Of a stretch of 64,000 nt of DNA, positions 17,836-27,653 are shown one piece after another (within the stretch, counting starts at the first letter, position 1; each line of letters begins with the position of its first letter). The notes beneath the pieces were generated by a model, which worked only from the letters and a program-made list of their open reading frames with translations, did not search any database and had not been told where the DNA came from. The stretch covers positions 207,709-271,708 of the forward strand of contig JAUYQZ010000046.1 in NCBI GenBank assembly GCA_030695415.1, written 5' to 3'. The translations under genes and the position numbers were made by a program. Source of the stretch: Hylemonella sp. (GTDB lineage: Bacteria; Pseudomonadota; Gammaproteobacteria; Burkholderiales; Burkholderiaceae_C).

Positions 17836-19869
17836 ATGAGCAATCCTCTCCTCGACTTCTCCGATCTTCCCCTGTTCGACCAGATCCGCCCGGAACATGT
17901 GGCGCCAGCCATGGTCGCCCTGCTGCAGGACTCCGACGCCGCGCTCGAGCGTGTCACCGCCCCGGATTTTCCAGCGGACTGGGGCGCCATCGCCCGCGAC
18001 CTGGACGTCGCCACCGAGAAACTGGGTCGCGCCTGGGGTGCCGTGAGCCACCTCAACAACGTGGCCGACACGCCTGAGCTGCGCGCCGCCTACAACGAAG
18101 CCCTGCCCCGCGTGACCGAGTTCTGGACCCGCCTGGGCGCCGACGAACGCCTTTACGCCAAGTACAAGGGCATCGATCCGTCCAGACTGAACGCGGAGCA
18201 GCGCCAGGCGCATCAGAACGCCCTGCGCAACTTTGTCCTGGGGGGAGCCGAGCTGCGCGGCGCGGCCAAGGAACGCTTTGCCCAGATCCAGGAGCGCCAG
18301 GCCGAACTGGGTCAGAAGTTCAGCGAGAACACGCTGGACGCGACCGACGCCTGGTCCTACTACGCAACGCTGAGCGAACTCGACGGCGTGCCCATCGACG
18401 TGCAGCAGGCCGCGCGTGCCGCCGCCGAGGCCGAGGGCAAGGACGGCCACAAGCTCACCCTCAAGATGCCCTGCTATCTGCCGGTCATGCAGTGCGCCCG
18501 CAGCAGCGAACTGCGCCACAAGCTCTACCGCGCCTACACCACGCGCGCTTCCGACAAGGCCGAGGCGGATGGCAGCAAGTTCGACAACAGTGCGCTGATC
18601 CGCGAGATTCTTGGCCTGCGCCAGGAAGAAGCCCGGCTGCTGGGCTACCTGAACTTCGGGGAAGTCTCGGTCGTTCCCAAGATGGCTGAATCCCCCCAGC
18701 AGGTGGTCAGCTTCCTGCGCGACCTGGCCCAGAAGGCCCGCCCCTACGCCGAGCAGGACGTCGCCGACCTGCGTGCCTTCGCACGAAATGAACTGGGTAT
18801 CGCCGAGCCGCAGCCCTGGGACTGGCCCTACATCTCCGAGCGCCTGAAGGAGGAGCGCTATGCGTTCAGCGAACAGGAGGTCAAGCAGTACTTCACGGCA
18901 CCGCGCGTGCTGGCCGGCCTGTTCAAGATCATCGAGACCCTGTTTGAGGTCGCGATCCGGCCTGACAAGGCCCCGGCCTGGCACCCGGCCGTGGCCTTCT
19001 ACCGCATCGAACGGGACGGTCACCTGGTCGGCCAGTTCTACCTGGACCAGCCCGCCCGCCCCGGCAAACGCGGCGGCGCCTGGATGGACGACGTGCGCTC
19101 GCGCTGGCTGCGCCCGGACGACGGAAGCCTGCAGTTGCCAGTGGCGCACCTGGTCTGCAACTTTGCCGACGGCGTGGGCGACAAGCCGCCGCTGCTGACG
19201 CACGACGACGTCATCACCCTGTTCCATGAGTTCGGCCATGGTCTGCACCACCTGCTGACGCAGGTCAACGAGCGCGATGTCTCGGGCATCAGCGGCGTGG
19301 AGTGGGATGCCGTGGAGCTCCCCAGCCAGTTCATGGAGAATTTCTGCTGGGAATGGGACGTGCTGAAGCACATGACGGCCCATGTCGATACCGGCGAGCC
19401 GCTGCCGCGCGCTCTGTTTGAGAAGATGATTGCCGCCAAGAACTTCCAGAGCGGCCTGCAGACCCTGCGCCAGATCGAGTTCTCACTGTTCGACATGCTC
19501 CTGCATACCGAGCACGATCCAGCTCATGACTTCATGCCCCTGCTGGATCTGGTGCGCGCCGAGGTCGCCGTGCTGCAGCCTCCTGCCTGGAGCCGCACGG
19601 CCCACACTTTCAGCCATATCTTCGCCGGCGGCTACGCGGCCGGCTACTACAGCTACAAATGGGCCGAGGTACTGAGCGCCGACGCTTACGCCGCGTTCGA
19701 GGAAACAGCGGGTAAAGGGGGCTTGCCGAACGTGCAAACCGGGCGAAAATACCGGGAGGCCATCCTGGAGGCCGGTGGCAGCCGCCCGGCCATTGAATCC
19801 TTCAAGGCCTTCCGCGGGCGCGAGCCCAGCCTGGATGCCCTGTTGCGGCATCAGGGCATGGCCCCCTGA
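17836..19869 (+). CDS. prlC: Oligopeptidase A (M3 zinc metallopeptidase)
   Basis: About 678 residues from the ATG at 17836 (MSNPLLDFSDLPLFDQIRPE), the usual beginning of this family. In-frame ATGs at 17827 and 17788 would add 3 or 16 residues and have no better ribosome site. The zinc-binding HExxH motif appears as LFHEFGHGLHHLL, with the downstream Glu region GVEWDAVELPSQFMENFCWE. The family is cytoplasmic, about 680 residues, and degrades oligopeptides including cleaved signal peptides. The layout matches over the whole length. Confidence 0.95.
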   Translation: MSNPLLDFSDLPLFDQIRPEHVAPAMVALLQDSDAALERVTAPDFPADWGAIARDLDVATEKLGRAWGAVSHLNNVADTPELRAAYNEALPRVTEFWTRLGADERLYAKYKGIDPSRLNAEQRQAHQNALRNFVLGGAELRGAAKERFAQIQERQAELGQKFSENTLDATDAWSYYATLSELDGVPIDVQQAARAAAEAEGKDGHKLTLKMPCYLPVMQCARSSELRHKLYRAYTTRASDKAEADGSKFDNSALIREILGLRQEEARLLGYLNFGEVSVVPKMAESPQQVVSFLRDLAQKARPYAEQDVADLRAFARNELGIAEPQPWDWPYISERLKEERYAFSEQEVKQYFTAPRVLAGLFKIIETLFEVAIRPDKAPAWHPAVAFYRIERDGHLVGQFYLDQPARPGKRGGAWMDDVRSRWLRPDDGSLQLPVAHLVCNFADGVGDKPPLLTHDDVITLFHEFGHGLHHLLTQVNERDVSGISGVEWDAVELPSQFMENFCWEWDVLKHMTAHVDTGEPLPRALFEKMIAAKNFQSGLQTLRQIEFSLFDMLLHTEHDPAHDFMPLLDLVRAEVAVLQPPAWSRTAHTFSHIFAGGYAAGYYSYKWAEVLSADAYAAFEETAGKGGLPNVQTGRKYREAILEAGGSRPAIESFKAFRGREPSLDALLRHQGMAP

Positions 19870-19906
19870 ACGACGAGAAACAGACCGCTCAGACAGATAG
19901 GGAATA

Positions 19907-20569
19907 ATGACTCGTATGAAGACCACTTACCGTCCCCGTAGCGCAGCTTGGCTGGCTGCGGCTGCCGTTTTGGCACTGGCTCCGCTTCTGGCGCCGGCCC
20001 AGGGCATCTACCGTATTGTTGGCCCGGACGGCCGCGTCACGTTTTCCGACAAGCCGCCCACCAGCAGCGAGAAAGCCACGGCCTTGAGCCCGAGTGGCCG
20101 TTCGGCCCAGACGGGTGCCACCGGCGAACTGCCCTTCGAACTGCGCGAGGTCATGAACCGTTACCCGGTCACGCTCTACACGGGTGACAACTGTGAGCCC
20201 TGCGGTGCGGCTCGCACCTTGCTGACCAATCGGGGCGTACCCTTCACCGAACGCACGATCACCACGGCGCAGGACATCGAGGCGCTCAAGCGCCTGGGCA
20301 TGGAAGCCACGGTGCCCACCGCCACCATAGGCGGTCAGCGCCTGAAGGGTTACTCAGAGGGCGAGTGGGTCGACTACCTCGACGCGGCTGGGTACCCGAA
20401 GTCTTCACGTCTGCCACCCGGTTACCGCAATGCGTCGGCCAGCCCCTTGGCGCCAGTCGCAGCATCGACACCGGCGCCGGCAAGCCCGGCCACACCAACG
20501 CCTGCCGTAACGCCTGCCGCCCCCCCGCCTGGGCCCACGCCGGACAATCCGACCGGTATCGTTTTCTGA
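19907..20569 (+). CDS. Secreted DUF4124-glutaredoxin-like protein
   Basis: 220 residues; AGGGA just before the ATG at 19907 favours it over the ATG at 19916. A signal peptide (AAAAVLALAPLLAPAQG) is followed by a DUF4124 segment (IYRIVGPDGRVTFSDKPP). Then comes a glutaredoxin-like thioredoxin fold (about 85-165): VTLYTGDNCEPCGAARTLL with a C-E-P-C active site, a cis-Pro region in EATVPTATIGG and GYSEGEWVDYL. The tail is Pro/Ala-rich and disordered. The DUF4124 plus glutaredoxin combination is common in beta-proteobacteria; the expected place is the periplasm and the role is probably thiol-disulfide exchange on an unknown partner. A strong terminator follows. Confidence 0.88.
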   Translation: MTRMKTTYRPRSAAWLAAAAVLALAPLLAPAQGIYRIVGPDGRVTFSDKPPTSSEKATALSPSGRSAQTGATGELPFELREVMNRYPVTLYTGDNCEPCGAARTLLTNRGVPFTERTITTAQDIEALKRLGMEATVPTATIGGQRLKGYSEGEWVDYLDAAGYPKSSRLPPGYRNASASPLAPVAASTPAPASPATPTPAVTPAAPPPGPTPDNPTGIVF

Positions 20570-20572
20570 CCA

Positions 20573-20598
20573 ACAAGGGGCCTCAGCAGGCCCCTTGT
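20573..20598. terminator. Bidirectional terminator between convergent genes
   Basis: Perfect 11-bp stem ACAAGGGGCCT / AGGCCCCTTGT with a 4-nt loop CAGC. It lies 3 nt after the DUF4124-glutaredoxin stop and 4 nt from the rpiA stop, so it can serve both convergent genes. Confidence 0.85.
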
Positions 20599-20602
20599 GC
20601 AT

Positions 20603-21277
20603 TCAGTACGTCAAGGTCTTCACGCCGCCAGCCGTGCCCAGCAGGCAGACCTGGGCGCGCTGGTGCGCGAACACGCCCACCGTCACCACGCCCGGCCACT
20701 GGTTGACTTCGGACTCGAAAGCCAGCGGCTCCTTGATCTGCAGACCGGTCACATCCAGGATGTGCTGACCGTTATCGGTCACCAGGGGCGCAGCACCCTT
20801 CATGCGAACCTGGGCCGTGCCGCCCAGGGCGGCGAACTGACGGATCAGGCGCTGGGTGGCCATGGGAATGACCTCCACCGGCAGCGGGAACTTGCCCAGC
20901 ACGGTCACCAGCTTGGACTCGTCGGCGATGCAGACGAAACGGCGCGACTGGGCTGCCACGATCTTCTCGCGGGTCAGCGCCGCACCGCCACCCTTGATCA
21001 TGTAGCCGCGACCGTCGATCTCGTCGGCCCCGTCGATATAGACCGAAATCTCGCCCACCGCGTTGGCGTCGAACACCGGAATGCCCAGGGCCAGCAGGCG
21101 CTCGGTGCTGGCGACCGAACTCGATACCGCCCCCTTGATCTGACCCTTCATCGATGCCAGCGCATCGATGAACTTGTTGACTGTGGAGCCGGTGCCGACC
21201 CCGACGATGTCGCCGGGAACCACGTAGTGCAGGGCCGCCTGGCCCACCTGGGTCTTGAGTTCGTCTTGGGTCAGCAT
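20603..21277 (-). CDS. rpiA: Ribose-5-phosphate isomerase A
   Basis: 224 residues from the ATG at 21277. The open frame continues upstream across pyrD on the other strand, but homology begins at [12 protein letters not shown]. Family motifs are present: [15 protein letters not shown] for phosphate binding, [20 protein letters not shown] with the catalytic Asp residues, TREKIVA, and ADESKLV. It interconverts ribose 5-phosphate and ribulose 5-phosphate in the pentose phosphate pathway. It is divergent from pyrD with 60 bp between them, linking two genes of nucleotide precursor supply. Confidence 0.96.
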   Translation of the reverse strand: MLTQDELKTQVGQAALHYVVPGDIVGVGTGSTVNKFIDALASMKGQIKGAVSSSVASTERLLALGIPVFDANAVGEISVYIDGADEIDGRGYMIKGGGAALTREKIVAAQSRRFVCIADESKLVTVLGKFPLPVEVIPMATQRLIRQFAALGGTAQVRMKGAAPLVTDNGQHILDVTGLQIKEPLAFESEVNQWPGVVTVGVFAHQRAQVCLLGTAGGVKTLTY

Positions 21278-21337
21278 GACTCGATCTATAAGGTAGTGGA
21301 TTGATCTGGGAAAATACGGCAACCACGGAATTATGCG

Positions 21338-22396
21338 ATGTCTCTGATCCCCTACGCCCTCACCCGCCCGCTGCTGTTCAGCATGGACCCCGAAGCCGCG
21401 CACGACTTCACCATCGACATGCTCGCGCGCACCCAGAACACCCCGCTGTCCTGGAGCTACTGCCAGGGCCGGGTGGCCGACCCGATCACCCTGGCCGGGC
21501 TGAAATTCCCCAACCGGGTGGGCATGGCCGCTGGTCTGGACAAGAACGCGCGCTGCATCGACGGCCTGGGCGCCATGGGCTTCGGCTTCGTCGAGGTCGG
21601 CACCGTGACGCCGCTGGCGCAGCCGGGCAACCCTAAACCGCGCATGTTCCGCCTGCCGCAGGCGAACGCCATCATCAACCGCATGGGCTTCAACAACGAC
21701 GGGCTGGATGCCTTCCTGGCCAACGTGCAACGCGCCACCTTCCGCCGCAAGAGCGGCACGCCCCTGCTGCTGGGCCTGAACATCGGCAAGAACGCCGCCA
21801 CACCGATCGAACGCGCCACGGATGACTATCTGATCGGCCTGGCCGGTGTCTACCCGCACGCCGATTACGTCACCATCAACATCTCCAGCCCGAACACCAA
21901 GAATCTGCGCGCGCTGCAGAGCGACGAGGCGCTGGACGCCCTGCTGGGCGCCATCGCGGCCCGGCGCGAACAGCTGACGCAGCAACATGGCAAGCGGGTG
22001 CCGGTGTTCGTGAAAATCGCGCCCGATCTGGACGAGGAGCAGGTCAAGGTGATCGCCGCCACCCTGTTGCGCCACCAGATGGACGGCGTGATCGCCACCA
22101 ACACCACGCTCCGCCGCGACGCCGTGCAGGGCCTGCCGCATGCGCAAGAAGCCGGCGGCCTGTCGGGCGCGCCGGTGCTGGAGGCCAGCAACCGCGTGAT
22201 CCGCCAGTTGCGTGCGGCGCTGGGCCAGGGTTACCCCCTCATCGGGGTGGGCGGCATCCTGAGCGCCGCCGATGCGGTGAGCAAGGTCGAGGCAGGGGCC
22301 GACCTGGTGCAGATCTACACCGGCCTGATCTACCGGGGGCCGGAACTGGTCCAGCAGTCCGCGCTGGCGATCAAGGCCTTGCGCCAGACGTCCTGA
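21338..22396 (+). CDS. pyrD: Dihydroorotate dehydrogenase (quinone), class 2
   Basis: 352 residues. The N-terminal helix pair for membrane and quinone contact ([20 protein letters not shown]) marks class 2. FMN and substrate motifs include [35 protein letters not shown], the catalytic Ser region [14 protein letters not shown], and [11 protein letters not shown]. It oxidises dihydroorotate to orotate and passes electrons to quinone at the inner membrane. It ends 16 nt before the convergent LysR gene. Confidence 0.97.
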   Translation: MSLIPYALTRPLLFSMDPEAAHDFTIDMLARTQNTPLSWSYCQGRVADPITLAGLKFPNRVGMAAGLDKNARCIDGLGAMGFGFVEVGTVTPLAQPGNPKPRMFRLPQANAIINRMGFNNDGLDAFLANVQRATFRRKSGTPLLLGLNIGKNAATPIERATDDYLIGLAGVYPHADYVTINISSPNTKNLRALQSDEALDALLGAIAARREQLTQQHGKRVPVFVKIAPDLDEEQVKVIAATLLRHQMDGVIATNTTLRRDAVQGLPHAQEAGGLSGAPVLEASNRVIRQLRAALGQGYPLIGVGGILSAADAVSKVEAGADLVQIYTGLIYRGPELVQQSALAIKALRQTS

Positions 22397-22412
22397 GAGG
22401 CGCCGTGCGGAT

Positions 22413-23369
22413 TCAGGCCCCCGGCCTGGAACTGTGGCTCTCAATGCCGGGAGGCGGCGTGAGCAGCGGCTGGTCCCAATAGGGTTCATCTGCAAAGCGC
22501 TCGGCGAGGAACTGGACAAAGTTGCGCAGCCGCTCCGGCAGGCGCCGATCCGGCAGGAACACAGCATACAGCGTGCTCTCCGGCAGCGTGTAGTCCGAAA
22601 ACAGCTGCACCAGGCGCCCGGCCACGATGTGCTCACTGGCCGCAAAAGACGGCAGCACAGCGATGCCCACACCCGCCACGGCGGAGTCGACCAGGCCTTC
22701 GGCCACGTTGGCGCGCAGATTGCCCGTCACGCGGACGGTCAGCTCCCCCTCGTCCCCGCGGAAACGCCATTCGTTGCCCTTGGGTTTGTCATAGACCAGG
22801 CAGTTGCAGTTCAGCAAGTCGCGCGGGGTGCGGGGGGTGGCATTTGCAGCCAGATAGGCCGGCGAGGCCACCGCGATCCAGCGACACGGCGCCAGCCGCC
22901 GCGCCACGAGATTGCTCAGGCGCGGCTCTTCCGCCAGACGCACCACCAGATCGGCATTGCCCGAGATCAGGTCGGCGAAGCGCTCGGACAAGGTGACATC
23001 AATCTGGATGGAGGGATTGTTCACCAGGAATTCGCTCACGGCGGGAAGCAGATGCACCCGGCCGAAAGTGATGGCCGTGCTGATGCGGATCAGGCCATGC
23101 GAGCCGCGCGAGAGATCCTCGACATCGCGCACGGCATCGCCGGCATCGGCGACGATGCGCGCACAGCGCTCGTAAAAGCGTTCGCCCGCCAGGGTCAGTC
23201 CCAGCTTGCGGGTACTGCGGTTGAGCAGCTTCACCCCCAGTGACTCTTCGAGCTCCTGGATGTGACGGCTGGCCAGGGCCTTGGAAATGCCGCAGCGATC
23301 GGCAGCGACGGTGAAGCTGCCAGCATCCACGACCGCCACGAAGGTGGCCAGCGCGTTCAGGTCACGCAT
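22413..23369 (-). CDS. LysR-family transcriptional regulator
   Basis: 318 residues from the ATG at 23369 ([20 protein letters not shown]). The frame extends to 23459, but the extra 30 residues are not LysR-like. The winged helix-turn-helix is at residues 1-60 ([20 protein letters not shown]), followed by an effector-binding domain of the LysR substrate-binding type. It is divergently transcribed, 153 bp from the hydrolase-hydrolase-Bug gene set, and is their probable regulator, a typical LysR arrangement. The inducer is unknown. Confidence 0.93.
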   Translation of the reverse strand: MRDLNALATFVAVVDAGSFTVAADRCGISKALASRHIQELEESLGVKLLNRSTRKLGLTLAGERFYERCARIVADAGDAVRDVEDLSRGSHGLIRISTAITFGRVHLLPAVSEFLVNNPSIQIDVTLSERFADLISGNADLVVRLAEEPRLSNLVARRLAPCRWIAVASPAYLAANATPRTPRDLLNCNCLVYDKPKGNEWRFRGDEGELTVRVTGNLRANVAEGLVDSAVAGVGIAVLPSFAASEHIVAGRLVQLFSDYTLPESTLYAVFLPDRRLPERLRNFVQFLAERFADEPYWDQPLLTPPPGIESHSSRPGA

Positions 23370-23419
23370 CGAGGGACCCGCTGCATGACACCCGTAAACA
23401 ATGAATTCACAAAAACCCG

Positions 23420-23448
23420 TTCCATAGTCTGTGCGCTGAAAGTATATT
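23420..23448 (+). promoter_or_regulatory. Candidate sigma70 promoter for the hydrolase-Bug operon
   Basis: TTCCAT (23420-23425), a 17-nt spacer and TATATT (23443-23448) lie in the LysR/hydrolase divergent region. The -10 is good and the -35 weak, as expected for an activator-dependent promoter. An EcoRI-like palindrome GTGAATTCAT (minus strand; 23401-23410) just upstream could be part of a LysR site. Confidence 0.45.
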
Positions 23449-23522
23449 GCCCTGTCCATGCCGCACGCGTGCGCAGCCCCGCGTCACGGAGCGGCCCTGC
23501 CCAAACCTGAAAGACTGACATC

Positions 23523-24416
23523 GTGATCTGGAGCGAAGAACATTTTGTGACCCGTGAGGGTGTGCAACTCTATGTGTACCGCAAGCGTGCCAAGGCGCCC
23601 GTGGCCGGCGAGGCTCCGCTGCCCGTGCTGATGCTGGTGCATGGTTCCACCGTCTCGGGCCGCAACACCTACGACCTGCAGGTGCCCGGCGGCAAGGACT
23701 ACTCGGTGATGGACTACTTTGCCGAGCGCGGCTACGACGTCTGGACCCTGGACCACGAGGGCTACGGCCGCTCGGGCTGGTCGGGCCTCGGCAACAGCGA
23801 CATCAAGACCGGTGCGCTCGACCTGGCCGCCGCTATTCCCCTCATCATGCAGAAAACGGGCGCGAAGAAGGTCAACCTGTTCGGCTCTTCCTCCGGCGCG
23901 CTGCGCTCCTGCCTGTACACGGCGGCGCACCCCGACACGGTCGAGCGGCTGGGCCTCTCGGCCCTGGTCTACACCGGTGCCGGCTCCCCCACGCTGGAGC
24001 AGCGCCGCAAGAAGCTGCCCGAGTACTCGGCCAGCCCGCGCCGCAAGGTGGACCTGGCCTTTTACGAGGGCATGTTCAACCGCGACAAGCCCGGCAGCAG
24101 CGAGGACATCGTGCCCAAGGCCATCGCGGCGGCCGAGTTGCCCCTGGTCAGCGAAGTGCCGACCGGCACCTATGTAGACATGTGCGCCAAGCTGCCGGTG
24201 GCCACGCCCGAGGCCATCCCCTGCCCGACCCTGGTGATCCGCGGCGAATACGACGGCATCGCAGCCGAGCCGGACCTGCTGGACTTCTTCGCCCGCCTGC
24301 CCACCAAGGACAAGGAGTTCGTCGTGCTCTCCGGCATCGCCCACAACCCGATGATGGGCGTGCAGCGCTACAAGTTCCATTACGCGCTCGAGACCTTCCT
24401 GCGCCGTCCCGTCTGA
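23523..24416 (+). CDS. Alpha/beta hydrolase, first of a tandem pair
   Basis: 297 residues from a GTG start; no better ATG precedes the conserved part. Features: LMLVHGSTVSGRNTYDL (oxyanion region), nucleophile elbow G-S-S-S-G (LFGSSSGALRS, Ser about 125), acid in IRGEYDGIAAE, and His in LSGIAHNPM. No signal peptide, so probably cytoplasmic. It is a paralogue of the next gene; shared blocks include EGYGRS, GSPTLE-R-KKLPE and PTGTYVDMC. The pair precedes a Bug-type receptor and lies opposite a LysR regulator, which suggests hydrolysis of an imported ester or amide. The substrate cannot be named. Confidence 0.87.
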   Translation: MIWSEEHFVTREGVQLYVYRKRAKAPVAGEAPLPVLMLVHGSTVSGRNTYDLQVPGGKDYSVMDYFAERGYDVWTLDHEGYGRSGWSGLGNSDIKTGALDLAAAIPLIMQKTGAKKVNLFGSSSGALRSCLYTAAHPDTVERLGLSALVYTGAGSPTLEQRRKKLPEYSASPRRKVDLAFYEGMFNRDKPGSSEDIVPKAIAAAELPLVSEVPTGTYVDMCAKLPVATPEAIPCPTLVIRGEYDGIAAEPDLLDFFARLPTKDKEFVVLSGIAHNPMMGVQRYKFHYALETFLRRPV

Positions 24417-24445
24417 GCATCGATCAACCCCAAGGAAACAAGACC

Positions 24446-25360
24446 ATGGCAAACGTGCAGTGGACCGGTGGCATCGAGCACTGGACCCATAAGGGCGACA
24501 TCAAGCTCTTTCTCTGGCAGAAGCCGGCTTCATCCAGGGTGCCTTACGCCGGCACCATCCTCTTTGTCCATGGTTCCTCCATGGCCTCGCAGCCGACCTT
24601 CGACCTCACGGTCCCCGGCCGGCCGCACTCCTCGGTCATGGACTGGTTTGCCGAGCGGGGCTTCGACACCTGGTGCATGGACAACGAAGGCTACGGCCGT
24701 TCCGACAAGCACCGCCCCATCAACTTCGACATCAGCAACGGTGCCGACGACCTGGCCGCCGGCAGCGAGTACATCCTGAAGACCGCGGGCGTGGGCCAAC
24801 TGATGGTCTACGGCATCTCCTCCGGCGCGCTCAAGGCCGCGCTGTTTGCCGAGCGCCACCCCGAGCGTGTGGCCCGGCTGGCACTGGACGCCTTCGTCTG
24901 GACCGGTGAAGGCAGCCCGACCCTGGCCGAGCGCAAGAAGAAGCTGCCGGAGTTTCTGGCGAAGAACCAGCGCCCGATCGACCGCGCCTTCGTCCACAGC
25001 ATCTTCAACCGCGACCATCCGGGCTGCGCCGACGAGGCCACCAAGGAGGCCTTTGCCGACGCCATCCTGACGCTGGACAGCACCATGCCCACCGGCACCT
25101 ACGTGGACATGTGCTCGCGCCTGCCGGTGGTCGAGCCGCGCAACATCCAGGCCGCCACGCTCATCATGCGCGGCGAGTTCGATGGCATCGCCAGCCTGGA
25201 CGACCTGCTGAAGTTCTACCAGCGGCTGCCCTGCACCAACAAGCAGTTCAGCATCATGCAGGGAATCTCCCATGCCAGTTTCCAGCAGAAAAACTATCTA
25301 ATGGTCTACGCCATCCTGCACGGCTTCTTTGCCATGCCCGAACCTGTCTACAAGGGGTAA
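24446..25360 (+). CDS. Alpha/beta hydrolase, second of a tandem pair
   Basis: 304 residues from the ATG at 24446, with AAGGAAA 12 nt upstream. Oxyanion segment ILFVHGSSMASQPTFDL, nucleophile elbow G-I-S-S-G (VYGISSGALKA), acid in MRGEFDGIAS and His in MQGISHASF. It matches the preceding gene over its whole length (FNRD-PG, PTGTYVDMCS-LPV), so the two arose by tandem duplication. They have diverged greatly, consistent with different substrates or a heteromeric enzyme. The gene is 29 nt after its paralogue and 5 nt before the Bug receptor gene, so all three are one operon. Confidence 0.88.
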   Translation: MANVQWTGGIEHWTHKGDIKLFLWQKPASSRVPYAGTILFVHGSSMASQPTFDLTVPGRPHSSVMDWFAERGFDTWCMDNEGYGRSDKHRPINFDISNGADDLAAGSEYILKTAGVGQLMVYGISSGALKAALFAERHPERVARLALDAFVWTGEGSPTLAERKKKLPEFLAKNQRPIDRAFVHSIFNRDHPGCADEATKEAFADAILTLDSTMPTGTYVDMCSRLPVVEPRNIQAATLIMRGEFDGIASLDDLLKFYQRLPCTNKQFSIMQGISHASFQQKNYLMVYAILHGFFAMPEPVYKG

Positions 25361-25365
25361 TCACC

Positions 25366-26343
25366 ATGACTGCACGCTCCTCCATCCGTCGTCTTTTCCT
25401 GGGCTCGCTGCTCGTTCTGGCCGCCGGCAGCGCTGCGGCGCAGGCCTATCCGAACCGCCCCGTGAAGATCATCGTGCCCTTCGGCCCCGGCGGCTTCACC
25501 GACGTGGTGGCGCGCATCATGGGCCAGAAGCTCGGCGCGGCCATGGGCGGCTCCTTCGTGATCGAGAACAAACCCGGGGCCGGCTCCACCATCGGCGCCG
25601 ACCTGGTCGCCAAGGCTGCGCCCGATGGCTACACCCTGGTCATGATCTCCTCGACCCATACGATCAGCCCCTCGATCTACAAGACCATCCCCTACGATCA
25701 CATCAAGAGCTTCACGCCCATCAGCAAGCTGGTGGATTCCGCTTATGTGCTCGTGATCAACCCCGCCAAGGTGCCCGCCAGCAATGTGAAGGAATTCATC
25801 GCGCTGGCCAAGGCCAAGCCCGATACCCTGCGCTACGCGTCCTCGGGCAACGGCAGCACGCAGCACCTGATGGGCGGCCTGTTCATCTCCATGACCGACG
25901 CCAAGCTCCAGCACATCCCCTACCGCGGCAGCAACCTGGCCATGACCGACCTGATCGGCGGTGTGGTCGAGAGCAGCTTTGCCGGCATCACCAACGCCCT
26001 GCCCCATCTGGCCAGCGGCAAGCTCAAGGCCCTGGCCGTGACCACGGCCACCCGTGCACCGCAAATGCCTGACGTGCCTACCCTGCAGGAAGCCGGCGTG
26101 CCGGGTTACGACGCCAGCAACTGGTTGGCCCTGCTGGGGCCGGCCGGCATGCCCAAGGAAATCGTGCAGCGGCTCAACACCGAGATCGCCAAGCTCATGG
26201 CCCAGCCCGACACGCAGAAGGCCCTGTTCGATGCCGGCGTGCAGGTCAGCCTGTCCACCCCCGAAGGCCTGAGCAAACTCATGGAGGAAGAAACCGTCAA
26301 ATGGAGCAAGATCGTCAAGGATGCCGGCGTCAGCATCGACTGA
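25366..26343 (+). CDS. Bug/TctC-family tripartite tricarboxylate-type solute receptor
   Basis: 325 residues from the ATG at 25366, 5 nt after the hydrolase stop. A signal peptide (FLGSLLVLAAGSAAAQ) leads to the typical mature start AYPNRPVKIIVPFGPGG. Further family blocks are VIENKPGAGSTIGADLVAKA, YASSGNGSTQHL, PYRGSNLAMTDLIGG and VPTLQEAGVPGYDASNW. Such periplasmic receptors bind carboxylates or related solutes, but many are orphans with no TctAB permease nearby, as here. The neighbours suggest that its ligand is the substrate or product of the two hydrolases. Confidence 0.93.
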   Translation: MTARSSIRRLFLGSLLVLAAGSAAAQAYPNRPVKIIVPFGPGGFTDVVARIMGQKLGAAMGGSFVIENKPGAGSTIGADLVAKAAPDGYTLVMISSTHTISPSIYKTIPYDHIKSFTPISKLVDSAYVLVINPAKVPASNVKEFIALAKAKPDTLRYASSGNGSTQHLMGGLFISMTDAKLQHIPYRGSNLAMTDLIGGVVESSFAGITNALPHLASGKLKALAVTTATRAPQMPDVPTLQEAGVPGYDASNWLALLGPAGMPKEIVQRLNTEIAKLMAQPDTQKALFDAGVQVSLSTPEGLSKLMEEETVKWSKIVKDAGVSID

Positions 26344-26349
26344 ACCCCA

Positions 26350-27444
26350 TCAGAGCCAACCAAGCACTCCCGCCCCGATCGCCAGGCTGCTGGTCAGCCC
26401 CGGTGACTCGATACCGAACAGGTTGAGCAGGCCCGGCGCGCCATGCGTGGCCGGGCCTTCGATCTTGAAGTCGGCAGTAGCAGCCCCCGGACCGCTGATC
26501 TTCGGCCGGATGCCCGCGTAGCCGGCCTGCAACGCGCCGTCGGGCAGCGCCGGCCAGTACTTGCGGACCTCGGCATAGAAGGCGTCACCGCGCGCCGGGT
26601 CCACCACCAGATCGTCCGCAGAGTCCACCCACTGCACATCGGGGCCGAACTTGGCCTGGCCACCGAGGTCCAGCGTCAGGTGCACACCCAGTCCGGCAGC
26701 TTCCGGCACGGGGTAGATGAGCCGCGAGAACGGCGAACGTCCGGCCAGCGTGAAGTAGTTGCCCTTGGCGTAGTACTCGCCGGGCACGTCCTTGGGGTCG
26801 AGGCCCTCGAAACGGCGCGCCAGCGACGGCGCGTGCAGGCCGGCCGCGTTCACCACCGTGCGGGCCCGCAAAGCGGTGCCATCGGCTGCTTCGAGTTCGA
26901 TGCCCTGCGACGTGACCCGCGCCCGCACCAAACGCGAATGGAAAGCCACCATGCCCCCGGCGTTTTCCAGGTCGCCCTGCAAGGCCAGCATGAAGCCGTG
27001 GCTGTCGACAATGCCGGTGCTCGGGGAATGGATGGCAGCAACGCACTCCAGCGCCGGCTCCAGCGCCCGGGCCTGTTCGCGCGTGAGCAGCGCGAGGTCA
27101 TCGACACCGTTCGCTGCGGCCCGGGCCATGATGCCCTGCAGTTCGGACACTTGCTGCGCTGAGGTGGCGACAATGAGCTTGCCGCAGCGGCGATGCCCAA
27201 TACCGCGCTCGGCGCAGTAGTCGTACAACATCTGCTTGCCCTGCACACAGAGCTGTGCCTTGAGCGAACCCTGCGGGTAGTAGATGCCGGCATGGATGAC
27301 CTCGCTGTTGCGCGAGCTGGTTCCGGTGCCAATGGCCTCGGCCGCCTCCAGCACCAGCACCTCGCGGCCGGACAGGGCCAGCGCACGCGCCACGGCCAGC
27401 CCGACCACGCCGGCCCCGATCACCACGCAATCCATCTGCTCCAT
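26350..27444 (-). CDS. FAD-dependent oxidoreductase (L-2-hydroxyglutarate oxidase-like, DAO family)
   Basis: 364 residues from the ATG at 27444, preceded by GGAG; the frame extends to 27522 but runs into the tRNA. The FAD motif [16 protein letters not shown] is at the N-terminus and [20 protein letters not shown] follows, a hallmark of the LhgO/YgaF branch. Near the middle it has [20 protein letters not shown]. It probably oxidises a 2-hydroxy acid and feeds electrons to the respiratory chain. It is convergent with the Bug gene with only 6 nt between, and follows the tRNA-Val terminator. Confidence 0.88.
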   Translation of the reverse strand: MEQMDCVVIGAGVVGLAVARALALSGREVLVLEAAEAIGTGTSSRNSEVIHAGIYYPQGSLKAQLCVQGKQMLYDYCAERGIGHRRCGKLIVATSAQQVSELQGIMARAAANGVDDLALLTREQARALEPALECVAAIHSPSTGIVDSHGFMLALQGDLENAGGMVAFHSRLVRARVTSQGIELEAADGTALRARTVVNAAGLHAPSLARRFEGLDPKDVPGEYYAKGNYFTLAGRSPFSRLIYPVPEAAGLGVHLTLDLGGQAKFGPDVQWVDSADDLVVDPARGDAFYAEVRKYWPALPDGALQAGYAGIRPKISGPGAATADFKIEGPATHGAPGLLNLFGIESPGLTSSLAIGAGVLGWL

Positions 27445-27466
27445 GGCACAGCTCCATTCCGGCATG

Positions 27467-27502
27467 AAAAAAGGACCGGGCATTGCTACCGGGTCCTTTT
27501 TT
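27467..27502 (-). terminator. Terminator of the tRNA-Val gene
   Basis: On the minus strand: AAAAAAGGACCCGG, a short loop, then CCGGTCCTTTTTT, with one bulged base. It starts 5 nt after the encoded CCA of the tRNA. The T-run makes it a classic intrinsic terminator. It also works structurally in the other orientation. Confidence 0.85.
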
Positions 27503-27507
27503 GGTAT

Positions 27508-27582
27508 TGGTGGGCGATACATGGATCGAACATGTGACCCCTGCAGTGTGAATGCAGTGCTCTACCGCTGAGCTAATCGCCC
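27508..27582 (-). tRNA. tRNA-Val (anticodon CAC)
   Basis: 75 nt including an encoded CCA. The acceptor stem GGGCGAT pairs with ATCGCCC, the D-arm holds AGCTCAGCGGTAGAGC, and the anticodon stem CTGCA/TGCAG encloses TTCACAC, giving anticodon CAC. The T-arm is CATGT-TCGATCC-ATG-like. A CATAAT -10 hexamer lies about 45 nt upstream on the minus strand (27627-27632). The gene stands between dnaQ and an FAD oxidoreductase. No integrated element or att duplication is seen at its 3' end. Confidence 0.97.
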
Positions 27583-27653
27583 TGAATTCGTACGCGAAGC
27601 GCACTTGCGTCTTCAGGAAAACCGGAATTATGCCACAAGTGGCTGCGCGATCC

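Noticed and set aside
20603..22672. A single long minus-strand frame joining rpiA to sequence antisense to pyrD.
   Set aside because: Only the part from the ATG at 21277 is RpiA. The upstream part is the shadow of pyrD.
27508..27582. tRNA-Val as an integration site for a mobile element.
   Set aside because: No integrase gene, no repeated tRNA 3' end and only housekeeping genes around it.
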